Shown here one piece after another: positions 1-7,395 of a DNA stretch of 9,869 bases; the first letter of the stretch is position 1, and each line of letters opens with the position of its first letter. The position numbers and the translations under genes were made by a program. The notes below the pieces were generated by a model. The model saw only the letters and a list, made by a program, of their open reading frames with translations. It was not told where the DNA came from and did no database searches. Origin of the DNA: Acidobacteriaceae bacterium (GTDB lineage: Bacteria > Acidobacteriota > Terriglobia > Bryobacterales > Bryobacteraceae); assembly GCA_019239585.1 (NCBI GenBank), contig JAFAZU010000101.1, positions 1-9,869 of the forward strand, in the 5' to 3' direction.

Positions 1-1069
1 CAGGGAGCGACCGTGGCGGCAGCCACAACTCGTGGGCAGATCGGAACTCATCAGGCGCAAACTCAACCACGGCGCTCCAGTTGCGCTCTTTTGCTAAGTT
101 CCAGATGGGCGTAGCCATCTCCCATGAATTGAAATAGACGTAAGTAACTCCCGAGGCGCTGCGGGAGATACAAGGGCTGGATAGCTTTTTGAGCAGTACA
201 CCGATGTCCTCTAAAATTGTTCCAATCCGTAATACCACGCCGCTCGGGTTACGGTTCAGAAAATTGGGAGTAAATTCACTCATTTGCTTCCAAAAAGCAG
301 TCTCTTCCATGTCTTTCAGGACAGCCGCTTGTCGAAGCTCACGCGCATAGCGGTTCAGCACTGCGCGTGTGCCGCCTGCTCTGACTGCCAGCGCCCACCC
401 TCCCGCTTCCACTCCCACCCCTACGAATTCGGATAACACATCGACCGCCATCGGTTTTAAGTAGCTTTGCAGAATCTCCTTGCGTCTTCCGAGAATCTCT
501 TCCAGCCTAGGAGCATGAAAAACAAAAGTTTCGGTTGCCTCGGGAAGCGAGTGGACGCGGAAATTAACGCTAGTGATGACTGCCAGAGTGCCGAAGCTAC
601 CAATCAGCAACTTGCCCATATCTAGCCCGGCGACGTTTTTGACTACCATGCCTCCGGTTTTAATCAGCTTTCCATCGAGAGTGGCAAAAGTCATTCCAAT
701 CACCAGATCGCGCGCTGTGCCGTAACCGCGTCGCATGGGGCCACTGCAATTCGCCGCTAAGACGCCTCCTACTGTTGCCTCCTCGGCAAAAGGGGGATCA
801 AGCGCAACCATCTGACCATTACGGCGCAGCAGGCCTTGAAGTTCAGTGAAGGGCAGACCGGCTCCGACGCTGACCGTTAAATCATTGCGCTCGTAGTCCA
901 ATACACTGCTAAGGGCTGCTGTGGATATGTTGATATCAGAAGGGATAATGGGTCCTGCCATCAACCGCTTGGAATTATTTCCAAAGACATTGATCATATG
1001 AGAAGAGGCTGCCGACTCCCGAAGGACTGCTGCCAAGTCTTCTGCGGATGAGGGTTCAGAGACAGTCAT
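1..1069 (-). CDS. glcE: Glycolate oxidase FAD-binding subunit GlcE (3' end outside window)
   Basis: The minus-strand frame from ATG at 1069 stays open for 356 codons to the left edge, so the C-terminus is missing. GlcE is the second FAD-binding subunit of membrane-associated glycolate oxidase (GlcDEF), which oxidises glycolate to glyoxylate and passes electrons to quinone. The PCMH-type FAD domain is clear: FGNNSKR at 29-35 (compare QGSNSK in E. coli GlcE), DPPFAEEATVGG at 91-102, GPMRRGYGTARD at 110-121, GGMVVKNVAGLD at 139-150 and GSFGTLAVI at 158-166. After this comes a GlcE-like C-terminal half. E. coli GlcE is about 350 residues, as I recall. This one is already longer, and the usual DP..LNPGR-type tail is not yet reached, so I expect a few dozen more residues. 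Upstream in-frame GTG codons at 1081 and 1078 are alternative starts; none has a good ribosome site. A glcF gene would be expected downstream, beyond the left edge. Family assignment is confident; the exact start is not. Confidence 0.9.
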   Translation of the reverse strand, partial: MTVSEPSSAEDLAAVLRESAASSHMINVFGNNSKRLMAGPIIPSDINISTAALSSVLDYERNDLTVSVGAGLPFTELQGLLRRNGQMVALDPPFAEEATVGGVLAANCSGPMRRGYGTARDLVIGMTFATLDGKLIKTGGMVVKNVAGLDMGKLLIGSFGTLAVITSVNFRVHSLPEATETFVFHAPRLEEILGRRKEILQSYLKPMAVDVLSEFVGVGVEAGGWALAVRAGGTRAVLNRYARELRQAAVLKDMEETAFWKQMSEFTPNFLNRNPSGVVLRIGTILEDIGVLLKKLSSPCISRSASGVTYVYFNSWEMATPIWNLAKERNWSAVVEFAPDEFRSAHELWLPPRSLP

Positions 1070-1174
1070 CTTCGACACCACTATACGATTGTCTGGCCTT
1101 TCATGAGAATCGCAACTGCTGAAATGGTCTACTGATAAATGCAGCCCTAACCGGGGCGCACTTCACGATTAACT
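1070..1174. promoter_or_regulatory. Divergent intergenic region between glcE and the acyl-CoA dehydrogenase
   Basis: This 105-bp spacer must hold the start signals for both divergent genes unless one is read from further away. I could not find a convincing -35/-10 pair on either strand. The best partial matches are GATAAA at 1134-1139 on the plus strand and TATAGT read on the minus strand near 1083-1078, neither with a good partner. No clear Shine-Dalgarno sequence precedes either start codon, so one or both mRNAs may be leaderless or have weak ribosome sites. Confidence 0.4.
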
Positions 1175-2317
1175 ATGGAATTTGAATTTACACCGGAGCA
1201 GAATCAGCTTCGTAAAGCGATCCGCGACTTCGCGGAAGCAGAAATTGGGCCGCACGTCCTGGAGTGGGATGAGAACCAGACATTTCCACTGGATGTTGTC
1301 AAGAAAGCCGGTGAAATGGGTTTGCTGGGGGCCATCTTTCCGGAAGAACTCGGCGGCGCAGGATTCGGTTACATTGAATACTCGATTATCATTGAGGAAC
1401 TGGCTAGGGTGGACCCGAGCGTAGCTCTGATTGTTGCGGCTCACAATTCACTCTGCACGAATCACATTTACCTGGCGGGCAACGAGGAGCAGCGCAAGAA
1501 GTACATTCCGAAACTGGCGACCGGTGAATGGATCGGCTGCTGGTCGCTCACGGAGCCGGAAGCGGGTTCGGATGCGGCGGGAACGCGCTCCACGGCGGTC
1601 CTGAATGATGGCGAGTGGGTTCTGAACGGCGGCAAGACATTTACGTCGAACGCACACTATGCCGATGTCTGCGTAGCTATGGCGGTAACCGACCGTTCTG
1701 CATCACAGCACGGTATTTCAGCTTTTATCGTGGAGAAGAACACGGCGGGTTACCGGGTCGGCAAGAAAGAGAACAAGCTCGGTATGCGGGCCAGCGCGAC
1801 AGGAGAGGTCTTATTCTCCAATTGTCGTCTGCCACAGTCCCAGTTGCTGGGAAAGCCGGGTGAAGGGTTTGTTGATAGTTTGCGTATTTTGGACGGCGGC
1901 CGGATCTCCATCGCGGCGCTTTCGATTGGACTCGCGCAGGGCGCTTTCGAGCAGGCTTTGAAATACTCAAAGCAGCGCAAACAGTTTGGTCGTTTTATTT
2001 CGGAGTTCCAGGCCATCCAGGACAAGTTGGCGAACATGGCAACCAACATTGAAGCCGCCCGCTGGCTAACCTACTGCGCGGGCGCTCGGAAAGACGCAGG
2101 CCAGCGCGTGACAAAAGAGTCAGCCATGGCAAAGCTGTTTGCTTCCGAGATGGCGGTCTCGGTAGCGGATCAGGCGCTGCAAATCCACGGCGGTTACGGA
2201 TTTATCAAAGATTACCCGGTCGAGAAGTTCTACCGTGACGTGAAGCTTTGCACCATTGGTGAAGGAACCAGCGAGATTCAGCGTCTGGTCATTGCCCGGC
2301 AATTGTTAAAAGAATAA
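1175..2317 (+). CDS. Acyl-CoA dehydrogenase, short-chain / butyryl-CoA type
   Basis: Cytosolic FAD flavoenzyme of 380 residues, full length for the family. It makes the alpha,beta double bond in acyl-CoA and passes electrons to ETF. Seen in the sequence: N-terminal helical domain (1-120); the first acyl-CoA dehydrogenase signature SLTEPEAGSDAAG at 124-136; the middle beta domain to about 235; the C-terminal helical domain with RKQFGRFISEFQAIQ at 268-282; and the second signature QIHGGYGF...D at 336-355. The likely catalytic base is Glu363 in IGEGTSEIQR, the position used by short- and medium-chain enzymes rather than isovaleryl-CoA dehydrogenase. The next gene, for MeaB, starts one base after this stop, so the two are probably co-transcribed. 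Together with the epimerase gene further on, this suggests a role in degrading short or branched acyl-CoA (butyryl, isobutyryl or 2-methylbutyryl) towards propionyl-CoA. Chain length cannot be fixed from the sequence, so I give no gene symbol. ATG 1175 gives the normal family N-terminus. Confidence 0.95.
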   Translation: MEFEFTPEQNQLRKAIRDFAEAEIGPHVLEWDENQTFPLDVVKKAGEMGLLGAIFPEELGGAGFGYIEYSIIIEELARVDPSVALIVAAHNSLCTNHIYLAGNEEQRKKYIPKLATGEWIGCWSLTEPEAGSDAAGTRSTAVLNDGEWVLNGGKTFTSNAHYADVCVAMAVTDRSASQHGISAFIVEKNTAGYRVGKKENKLGMRASATGEVLFSNCRLPQSQLLGKPGEGFVDSLRILDGGRISIAALSIGLAQGAFEQALKYSKQRKQFGRFISEFQAIQDKLANMATNIEAARWLTYCAGARKDAGQRVTKESAMAKLFASEMAVSVADQALQIHGGYGFIKDYPVEKFYRDVKLCTIGEGTSEIQRLVIARQLLKE

Positions 2318-2318
2318 G

Positions 2319-3251
2319 TTGACCGCCATTTCGAGAACGGAACAATTAGCGCAATCGATTCTCGGAGGAGATATGCGGGCGCTGGCCCGTGCCGCTACTC
2401 TGATCGAACGGCAAACTGCCGAAGGTCAGATGCTGACCGCATCCCTATTCCCTCACACTGGGCGGGCCTTAACGGTCGGCATCACGGGGCCGCCAGGGGC
2501 AGGGAAGAGCACACTCGTCGATCAGTTAATCAAAGTACTGCGTCTCGGGGGTAAAACCGTCGGTGTCATTGCAGTCGATCCAAGCAGTCCTTTTTCAGGC
2601 GGCGCGATTCTAGGTGACCGGATACGCATGGTAGATCACCATCGTGATGAAGGCGTGTTTATCCGTTCTGTGGCGACTCGCGGGCAGTTGGGCGGCATTG
2701 CGCGAGGCACACTCGAGTTGGCGCTATTGCTGGATGCGTCCGGGCGTGATGTCATCCTCATTGAAACGGTAGGCGTCGGGCAGGACGAGATCGCGGTTAC
2801 GCAACTGGCGGACGTCACGGTTGTCGTGTTAGTGCCGGGTTTGGGCGACGATGTGCAGGCCCTGAAGGCCGGTATTTTGGAGATCGCCGATGTGTTTGCT
2901 ATCAACAAAGCGGATTTGCCCGGAGCGGAGCGGTTAGAGCAGGAACTCCGCGCCATGCAGAGCTTGGGCAGCGCTTCCGAACGGGAAAACGCCGCTCCAT
3001 TACGGCGCATCACGGCAAGCAATGGTACTGGTGTCGGAGAACTTTGGTCGGTGATTACCGACGTTTTCGGGAAACACGGCCGTAAGAGCGCACAAGCCGA
3101 GATATGGGTAGTCCGCCTGCGTGAATTATTGCGGGAGCGCTTGGACTCCGAATTATCCCATAGTTTACTGCACAAACACGGACAGCAAGTGGCCGAAAGA
3201 CTAGAAAATCCTTATCAGGCAGTCGAGGCTCTCCGAACAAGTCTGTTCTAA
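2319..3251 (+). CDS. meaB: MeaB/ArgK-type G3E P-loop GTPase, methylmalonyl-CoA mutase chaperone
   Basis: MeaB binds B12-dependent acyl-CoA mutases, gates adenosylcobalamin loading and protects or reactivates the mutase through GTP hydrolysis. The 310-residue product has Walker A GPPGAGKS (57-64), the family motif VDPSSPFSGGAILGDRIRM (87-105), Walker B/switch ILIETVGVGQ (146-155) and the guanine-specific NKAD (196-199). Family members are about 310-340 residues, so it is complete. The C-terminal tail after 255 is a helical dimerisation region in known MeaB proteins. The chosen start is TTG at 2319, one base after the acyl-CoA dehydrogenase stop. An in-frame TAA at 2307 rules out a longer form, and residues 14-23 (ILGGDMRALA) match the conserved N-terminal helix. 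ATG at 2373 (Met19) has a strong upstream GGAGGAG but would cut that helix. No mutase gene lies in the window. The old name 'LAO/AO transport ATPase' is a misannotation of this family. Confidence 0.93.
   Translation: MTAISRTEQLAQSILGGDMRALARAATLIERQTAEGQMLTASLFPHTGRALTVGITGPPGAGKSTLVDQLIKVLRLGGKTVGVIAVDPSSPFSGGAILGDRIRMVDHHRDEGVFIRSVATRGQLGGIARGTLELALLLDASGRDVILIETVGVGQDEIAVTQLADVTVVVLVPGLGDDVQALKAGILEIADVFAINKADLPGAERLEQELRAMQSLGSASERENAAPLRRITASNGTGVGELWSVITDVFGKHGRKSAQAEIWVVRLRELLRERLDSELSHSLLHKHGQQVAERLENPYQAVEALRTSLF
2364..2375 (+). promoter_or_regulatory. Strong internal Shine-Dalgarno sequence before an in-frame ATG in meaB
   Basis: GGAGGAG at 2364-2370 precedes ATG at 2373, which is in frame with meaB (residue 19). 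It is the best ribosome-binding match near the start of this gene, while the TTG at 2319 has no visible one. The spacer from GGAGG is only 4 nt, slightly short. The same bases encode a conserved Gly-Gly-Asp of the family, so the match may be a by-product of coding. Confidence 0.35.
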
Positions 3252-3299
3252 AGATTTTCAACCAAACGGCATATTACGTGCTAAGCAGTACAAAGGTGT

Positions 3300-3325
3300 T
3301 CCGGCAACAGGCCGAGCCGGATTTC
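3300..3325 (+). terminator. Candidate hairpin after meaB (weak terminator)
   Basis: TCCGGC at 3300-3305 pairs with GCCGGA at 3316-3321, a 6-bp GC-rich stem with a 10-nt loop, starting 48 bases after the meaB stop. It is followed by only three T residues, so it is a poor intrinsic terminator. It may attenuate read-through from the acyl-CoA dehydrogenase-meaB unit into the next gene pair. Confidence 0.25.
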
Positions 3326-3331
3326 GCTGAA

Positions 3332-3361
3332 TTGTGAGAAAGGCATTGGATTCGCTATGAT
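3332..3361 (+). promoter_or_regulatory. Candidate sigma70-type promoter for the DUF3857 gene pair
   Basis: TTGTGA at 3332-3337 (4 of 6 matches to TTGACA) and TATGAT at 3356-3361 (5 of 6 matches to TATAAT) are separated by 18 bp. Transcription would start near 3368 and leave a leader of about 50 nt before ATG 3419. It lies just after the candidate hairpin, consistent with a new transcription unit for the two envelope proteins. Matched by eye only; -35/-10 rules in this phylum may differ. Confidence 0.35.
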
Positions 3362-3418
3362 TTTGGAGCAATCCGCCGATAGAAGATATGCGCCTGGTTT
3401 GAGTTAGGAACCCTGTAT

Positions 3419-5413
3419 ATGCCACGCCGTTTCGTCCTTCTTGCTTGTTTCTTTAGCATTTTTCTTGGTTCGGCCCTACAAGCGGCCACTTGGCGGCCCG
3501 TTACCCCTCAGGAACTGTCGCTCAAGAAATCCTCAAGCGATCCGGAGGCGGACGTAGAAGGATTGTTCCGGGAAGTTCGCGTCCTGAATGAATCTGCTAC
3601 CTTCGGCTATCCACACAATGTTATTTCAGAGTACGTTCGGTTAAAGATCTTTACGGACCGGGGTAAAAATAAGTACGGCACAGTCCAGATTCCCTATTGG
3701 GGCAAGAGCATTATTTCTGAAGTTGCCGGGCGGACGATCAAACCGGACGGGAGCATAGTTGAGCTTGGCAAGGACGCAATTTTCAAAGATGTCGTCGTGA
3801 AAAAGAGTGGACGCAAAGTCAAGGTGGTCTCATTTGCTATGCCAGCCGTCGAACCGGGAGTTATCATTGAGTACCGCTGGACCAATAATGTAGGTGAATT
3901 TATCTCACGTTATGTGCCTCTGGGGGTCCAAAGTGAGTTTCCCACCGATGAGGTGATTTTCCACATCAAACCAGTCACTTCTCAAATCGTTTCTTGGCCA
4001 ACAATGCGCTATATGCAATTTGGGTGCCAGGTGGAGCGTGGACCTGTTGATCACGAAGGATTCACCACGCTGACAGTCCACAATGTTCCCGCCTTTCACG
4101 AAGAGCCGCTCATGCCGCCCGAGTACAGCGCCAAACAATGGGTGCTCATCTATTATGAGGAAAACTCAAAGTTCGATACGGGCGGGTACTGGAAAGCACT
4201 GGGGCGCGAAGCATATAACAGATACAGCCAGCAAGTAAAAGTTAACGGCGATGTAAAGAACATTGCCGCAACTGCTACGGCAGGCGCGAAAACGGACGAC
4301 GAGAAGCTGGCGCGCCTGTTGGAATACTGCCGCAAGAATCTGAAGGATATTAACGGCCCTACGATTACAACCGAAGAGCGTGAGGCGAACAAGGGGAATC
4401 GGACTACAGTCGATACGCTGAAGCGGGGGACCGGCACTGCCGAGGACATTAACTTCGCTTTTGCCGCCCTAGCGACTGCTGCTGGTTTTGAGACGCGGTT
4501 TGCCAAACTGGCGGATCGCGGAACGTTCCTATTTGATCCGGTTATGCGTTCTGCCTTTTTTCTCAACACCTTTGACATCGCCGTGAGGATAGACAATCAA
4601 TGGAAGTTTTTTGATGTTACCAATCCTAATGTTCCGGCGGGAGTGCTTCCCTGGCGTGAGGAAGGGGTTCCCGCGCTGATTACTGACCCGAAGGAGCCGG
4701 AGTTCGTACCTACTCCATTGCTGAGTTCGGATGAATCTAAGATTGCGAGATTTGGCATTTTGAAGCTTTCCATTGAGGGTGCCCTGGAAGGTGACATTCG
4801 TGAAATCTACATGGGCAACAAGGCAACGGAGTGGCGGGAACGTTACAGAACCGCAAACAATACAGAGCGCGAAGAGGATCTGCGGCGCGAGCTGAAAAAC
4901 CGCTTTGCTCAATTTGAACTGACGAATGTGAAATTCAACGCAGTGGATGATGTAGCAAAACCGGTAGGCGTGGTGTATCACATCCGAGTTGAAGGGTACG
5001 CACAACGAACCGGTAAGCGACTTTTCGTGCGCCCCGCTTATTTCCAGGCTGGCATCGGATCTCCGTTCACGGCCGGCACTCGCCAACACCCGATCTGCTT
5101 TGAATATCCGTGGTCGGAGATGGATACGATCACTATTGAGCTGCCCGAAGGCTATGGGCTTGACCATCCGGACGCGCCGAGTCCGCTGTCATTCGATCCT
5201 GTCGGCAGCTATTCGGTTAAGATACTCCTGCCGAAGCCCAACACCATTGAATACCACCGGCTGCTCGTATTTGGGAAGGACAAGCTGCTGATGTACGACA
5301 AGAAGGCATACCCCGCTTTTAAACAGATTTTTGACGGCATTCATGAAAGAGATAGCCACATGCTGACGTTGAAGGCGGAAGCGCCAACGGCGGCTTCCGG
5401 CACGGCGCAATAG
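3419..5413 (+). CDS. Secreted DUF3857 / transglutaminase-like protein lacking catalytic Cys and His
   Basis: A 664-residue exported protein of unknown function. It begins with a classical signal peptide: basic MPRR, a hydrophobic stretch 5-19, and a likely cut near ALQA|A after residue 22 or 23. Residues about 55-235 fit the beta-rich DUF3857 domain (for example RTIKPDGSIVEL at 105-116 and PGVIIEYRW at 146-154). Residues about 290-405 fit a transglutaminase/protease-like core, and a beta-rich domain ends the protein. The key feature is that, aligned by eye to its downstream neighbour, the catalytic Cys position is Ala341 (GTAED at 339-343) and the His position is Thr384 (LNTFDIAVR). Only the Asp survives (FFDVTNP, Asp399). 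The frame is intact with no stop or frameshift, so the domain is probably retained for binding or structure. Start ATG 3419 has AGGA at 3406-3409 with a 9-nt spacer. The active-looking paralogue follows 14 bp downstream. It likely acts in the periplasm or on the outer membrane face. Confidence 0.85.
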   Translation: MPRRFVLLACFFSIFLGSALQAATWRPVTPQELSLKKSSSDPEADVEGLFREVRVLNESATFGYPHNVISEYVRLKIFTDRGKNKYGTVQIPYWGKSIISEVAGRTIKPDGSIVELGKDAIFKDVVVKKSGRKVKVVSFAMPAVEPGVIIEYRWTNNVGEFISRYVPLGVQSEFPTDEVIFHIKPVTSQIVSWPTMRYMQFGCQVERGPVDHEGFTTLTVHNVPAFHEEPLMPPEYSAKQWVLIYYEENSKFDTGGYWKALGREAYNRYSQQVKVNGDVKNIAATATAGAKTDDEKLARLLEYCRKNLKDINGPTITTEEREANKGNRTTVDTLKRGTGTAEDINFAFAALATAAGFETRFAKLADRGTFLFDPVMRSAFFLNTFDIAVRIDNQWKFFDVTNPNVPAGVLPWREEGVPALITDPKEPEFVPTPLLSSDESKIARFGILKLSIEGALEGDIREIYMGNKATEWRERYRTANNTEREEDLRRELKNRFAQFELTNVKFNAVDDVAKPVGVVYHIRVEGYAQRTGKRLFVRPAYFQAGIGSPFTAGTRQHPICFEYPWSEMDTITIELPEGYGLDHPDAPSPLSFDPVGSYSVKILLPKPNTIEYHRLLVFGKDKLLMYDKKAYPAFKQIFDGIHERDSHMLTLKAEAPTAASGTAQ

Positions 5414-5417
5414 GGGA
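5412..5417 (+). promoter_or_regulatory. Ribosome-binding site of the second DUF3857 gene, overlapping the previous stop
   Basis: AGGGGA overlaps the TAG stop (5411-5413) of the first DUF3857 gene and lies 10 nt before ATG 5428. Ribosomes finishing the first gene would be placed at the start of the second, which suggests translational coupling of the two paralogues. Confidence 0.45.
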
Positions 5418-5427
5418 CGACGGGTCT

Positions 5428-7395
5428 ATGCGGCTCTGCTTATACCTTGGTGTTTTTCTTCTGTTTGTTTCCGGTGGTTTTGCGAAGGCGTCCAAAGACA
5501 TACCTTCATGGGTGCAGGAAGTGAGTTCGAGAGCCTTGCCCGCCTATAGCGGAAAGGTGCCTGCGGCCATTTTGCTCGAAGAACAGCAGGTCAGCGTGGA
5601 CAGTTCAGGGTTAATGACCACGAAGGAGCGAAGGGCCGTAAAGGTCCTCACGCATGAAGGCAAGCGGAATGCCGAGGCAACTGTCCACTACTTCAGAGGC
5701 GGTCGCCGGGTAAAAGCTTTGCGTGCGTGGCTGGTCGCGCCTAACGGCTTCGTCAAGACATACGAGAAGAACAGCATTGCTGATCTGGGTGTGTTCGAAC
5801 AGATGGAGTTATATAGCGATATCCGTGTCGAGCAGATCAAAGCGGACAACCCGGAAGTGGGCGCGGTATTCGCCTACGAAGCCGAAGTAGAGGAAAAAAC
5901 TCTGTTTGCGCAGGATGAGTATGAGTTTCAGAACAACCTTCCGGTTGTCGAATCACGATATGCCGTCACCGTTCCACCGGGCTGGAGCGTTAAGGGCACC
6001 GTCTTTAATCATGCGCCGATAGAGCCGGCAGTCGATGGAACGACTTACACGTGGAAACTTGCCAACTTGCCATTTCGTGAACGAGAGGCCCATAGCCCCT
6101 CGCTGCAAGGCTCCGTTCCGTTATTGGCAGTCGATCTGCTGCCCCCTGCAGGTGCGCCGGGTCTCACAAGTACCTGCTTCCGGTCCTGGGCCGATGTTTC
6201 ACGCTGGTACGCCAGTTTAAGTGCAGGGCAGGATGAAGTGACGCCGGAGCTGGCGGCGAAATCACGAGAATTGACCTCCAATGCCAAAGGTGAGTACGAC
6301 AAAATCCGAGCCATTAGCGAATACGTGCAGAAAATCAAATATGTCGCCATCGAAATGGACGAGGCTCATGGCGGCGGTTATAAGCCGCATGCGGCGAGCC
6401 TGGTTCTCCGTAAGCAATATGGCGACTGTAAAGATAAAGCCAACCTGATGCGCTCGCTGCTGAGAGCGGCAAATATAGAATCCTACCTGATTGCGATTTA
6501 CTCGGGCGACCGGACGTTCGTGCGGCAGGAGTGGCCGTCACCGAGCCAGTTCAATCACATGATTATCGCTGTCCGGGTGTCGGACGGAACAACGGCTCCG
6601 ACTGTAGTACAGGCGCCGTCTTTAGGCCGTCTTCTCCTCTTCGATCCAACCAGCGAAACGACGCCGCTAGGGGACTTACCATGGTACGAGCAGGGCAGTT
6701 TTGCGGCCCTCATGGCTGGAGATAAGGGCAACATTTTGAAAATGCCGGTCACAAAATCCGAAGACAACGGCACGGACCTTACTATAACTGCTGAACTGGC
6801 GGGTAATGGTGAGCTAAAAGCTTTGTGCAGCTTTATCGAAAGCGGTCACTTTGCCGAGAGCAGGCGCGCTCAGAAACTGTATCAGAGCCCGGATCAGTAC
6901 GAGCAGTCTGCCCGGGAGTTCTTCGCAGGACGCGTAAAAAATGCCCTTATCTCCCAATTGAATTCAGAGGACCAGTTCAGCCAGAACCGTTTTCAGTTAA
7001 ACGTTCAATTGGCTTCTCCCCAATATGGCCAGCTTATGCAAGGGCGTTTACTGGTATTCACTCCTTCGGTGCTCGAACCTGCTCATCCTACGTTCCCGGT
7101 CAATGAGGCGCGAACAGAGCCGATCGTCTTACGCGCGGAAACGCTCCGGAAACATGTTCGGATTAAACTGCCGCCTGGATTTACCGTTGACGAAATGCCG
7201 CAGCCTTTCAAGCAGGAAACGGCTTGGGGAAGATTCTCGCTCACATTTGAGCAGAAAGACGGAGAATTGGCCGTAGAAGAGAGCCTGAAAACAGAGGCTG
7301 TAACTTTATCACCGGATCAATACTGGGATGTAAAAAAGTTCTTCGACCAATTCAGCGGAGCCGATCGCCAGCAGGCTGTTCTGGTTAAGAACTAG
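5428..7395 (+). CDS. Secreted DUF3857 / transglutaminase-like protein with intact Cys-His-Asp triad
   Basis: A 655-residue exported protein. A short signal peptide (MRLC, then hydrophobic 5-18) probably ends near GFA or AKA at 19-21. Cys4 is not in a lipobox. A DUF3857 domain spans about 45-235 (VVESRYAVTVPPGWSVKG at 173-190 is typical). A transglutaminase-like core follows at about 290-410 with the catalytic set in order: YGDCKDKANL with Cys334, FNHMIIAVRV with His377 and LLFDPTSE with Asp406. A beta-rich C-terminal domain resembling DUF3858 (about 565-650) ends the protein. Such domains can be thiol proteases, amidases or crosslinkers; the substrate is unknown. This protein and its catalytically degenerate upstream neighbour are similar in length and domain order and are 14 bp apart, suggesting an old tandem duplication whose products may work together. 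Its stop shares CTAG with the stop of the small minus-strand ORF. Polysaccharide-utilisation clusters often carry DUF3857 proteins, but none is visible here. Confidence 0.88.
   Translation: MRLCLYLGVFLLFVSGGFAKASKDIPSWVQEVSSRALPAYSGKVPAAILLEEQQVSVDSSGLMTTKERRAVKVLTHEGKRNAEATVHYFRGGRRVKALRAWLVAPNGFVKTYEKNSIADLGVFEQMELYSDIRVEQIKADNPEVGAVFAYEAEVEEKTLFAQDEYEFQNNLPVVESRYAVTVPPGWSVKGTVFNHAPIEPAVDGTTYTWKLANLPFREREAHSPSLQGSVPLLAVDLLPPAGAPGLTSTCFRSWADVSRWYASLSAGQDEVTPELAAKSRELTSNAKGEYDKIRAISEYVQKIKYVAIEMDEAHGGGYKPHAASLVLRKQYGDCKDKANLMRSLLRAANIESYLIAIYSGDRTFVRQEWPSPSQFNHMIIAVRVSDGTTAPTVVQAPSLGRLLLFDPTSETTPLGDLPWYEQGSFAALMAGDKGNILKMPVTKSEDNGTDLTITAELAGNGELKALCSFIESGHFAESRRAQKLYQSPDQYEQSAREFFAGRVKNALISQLNSEDQFSQNRFQLNVQLASPQYGQLMQGRLLVFTPSVLEPAHPTFPVNEARTEPIVLRAETLRKHVRIKLPPGFTVDEMPQPFKQETAWGRFSLTFEQKDGELAVEESLKTEAVTLSPDQYWDVKKFFDQFSGADRQQAVLVKN

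Noticed and set aside
2636..3175. Minus-strand open frame of 179 codons opposite meaB
   Set aside because: The product is Ser/Thr/Pro/Cys-rich with no domain logic, and the opposite strand has a complete, motif-verified GTPase.
3388..3402. Four-codon leader ORF (ATG CGC CTG GTT TGA) before the first DUF3857 gene
   Set aside because: Too short to have regulatory codon content, with no attenuator structure after it; expected by chance.
4529..5167. Minus-strand open frame of 212 codons opposite the first DUF3857 gene
   Set aside because: It is a shadow of a strongly supported coding frame; its translation shows no recognisable motif or signal peptide.
3419..5413. First DUF3857 gene as a pseudogene because Cys and His are missing
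   Set aside because: The frame is unbroken over 664 codons with an intact signal peptide, ribosome site and both flanking domains, so loss of catalysis without loss of the gene is the better reading.
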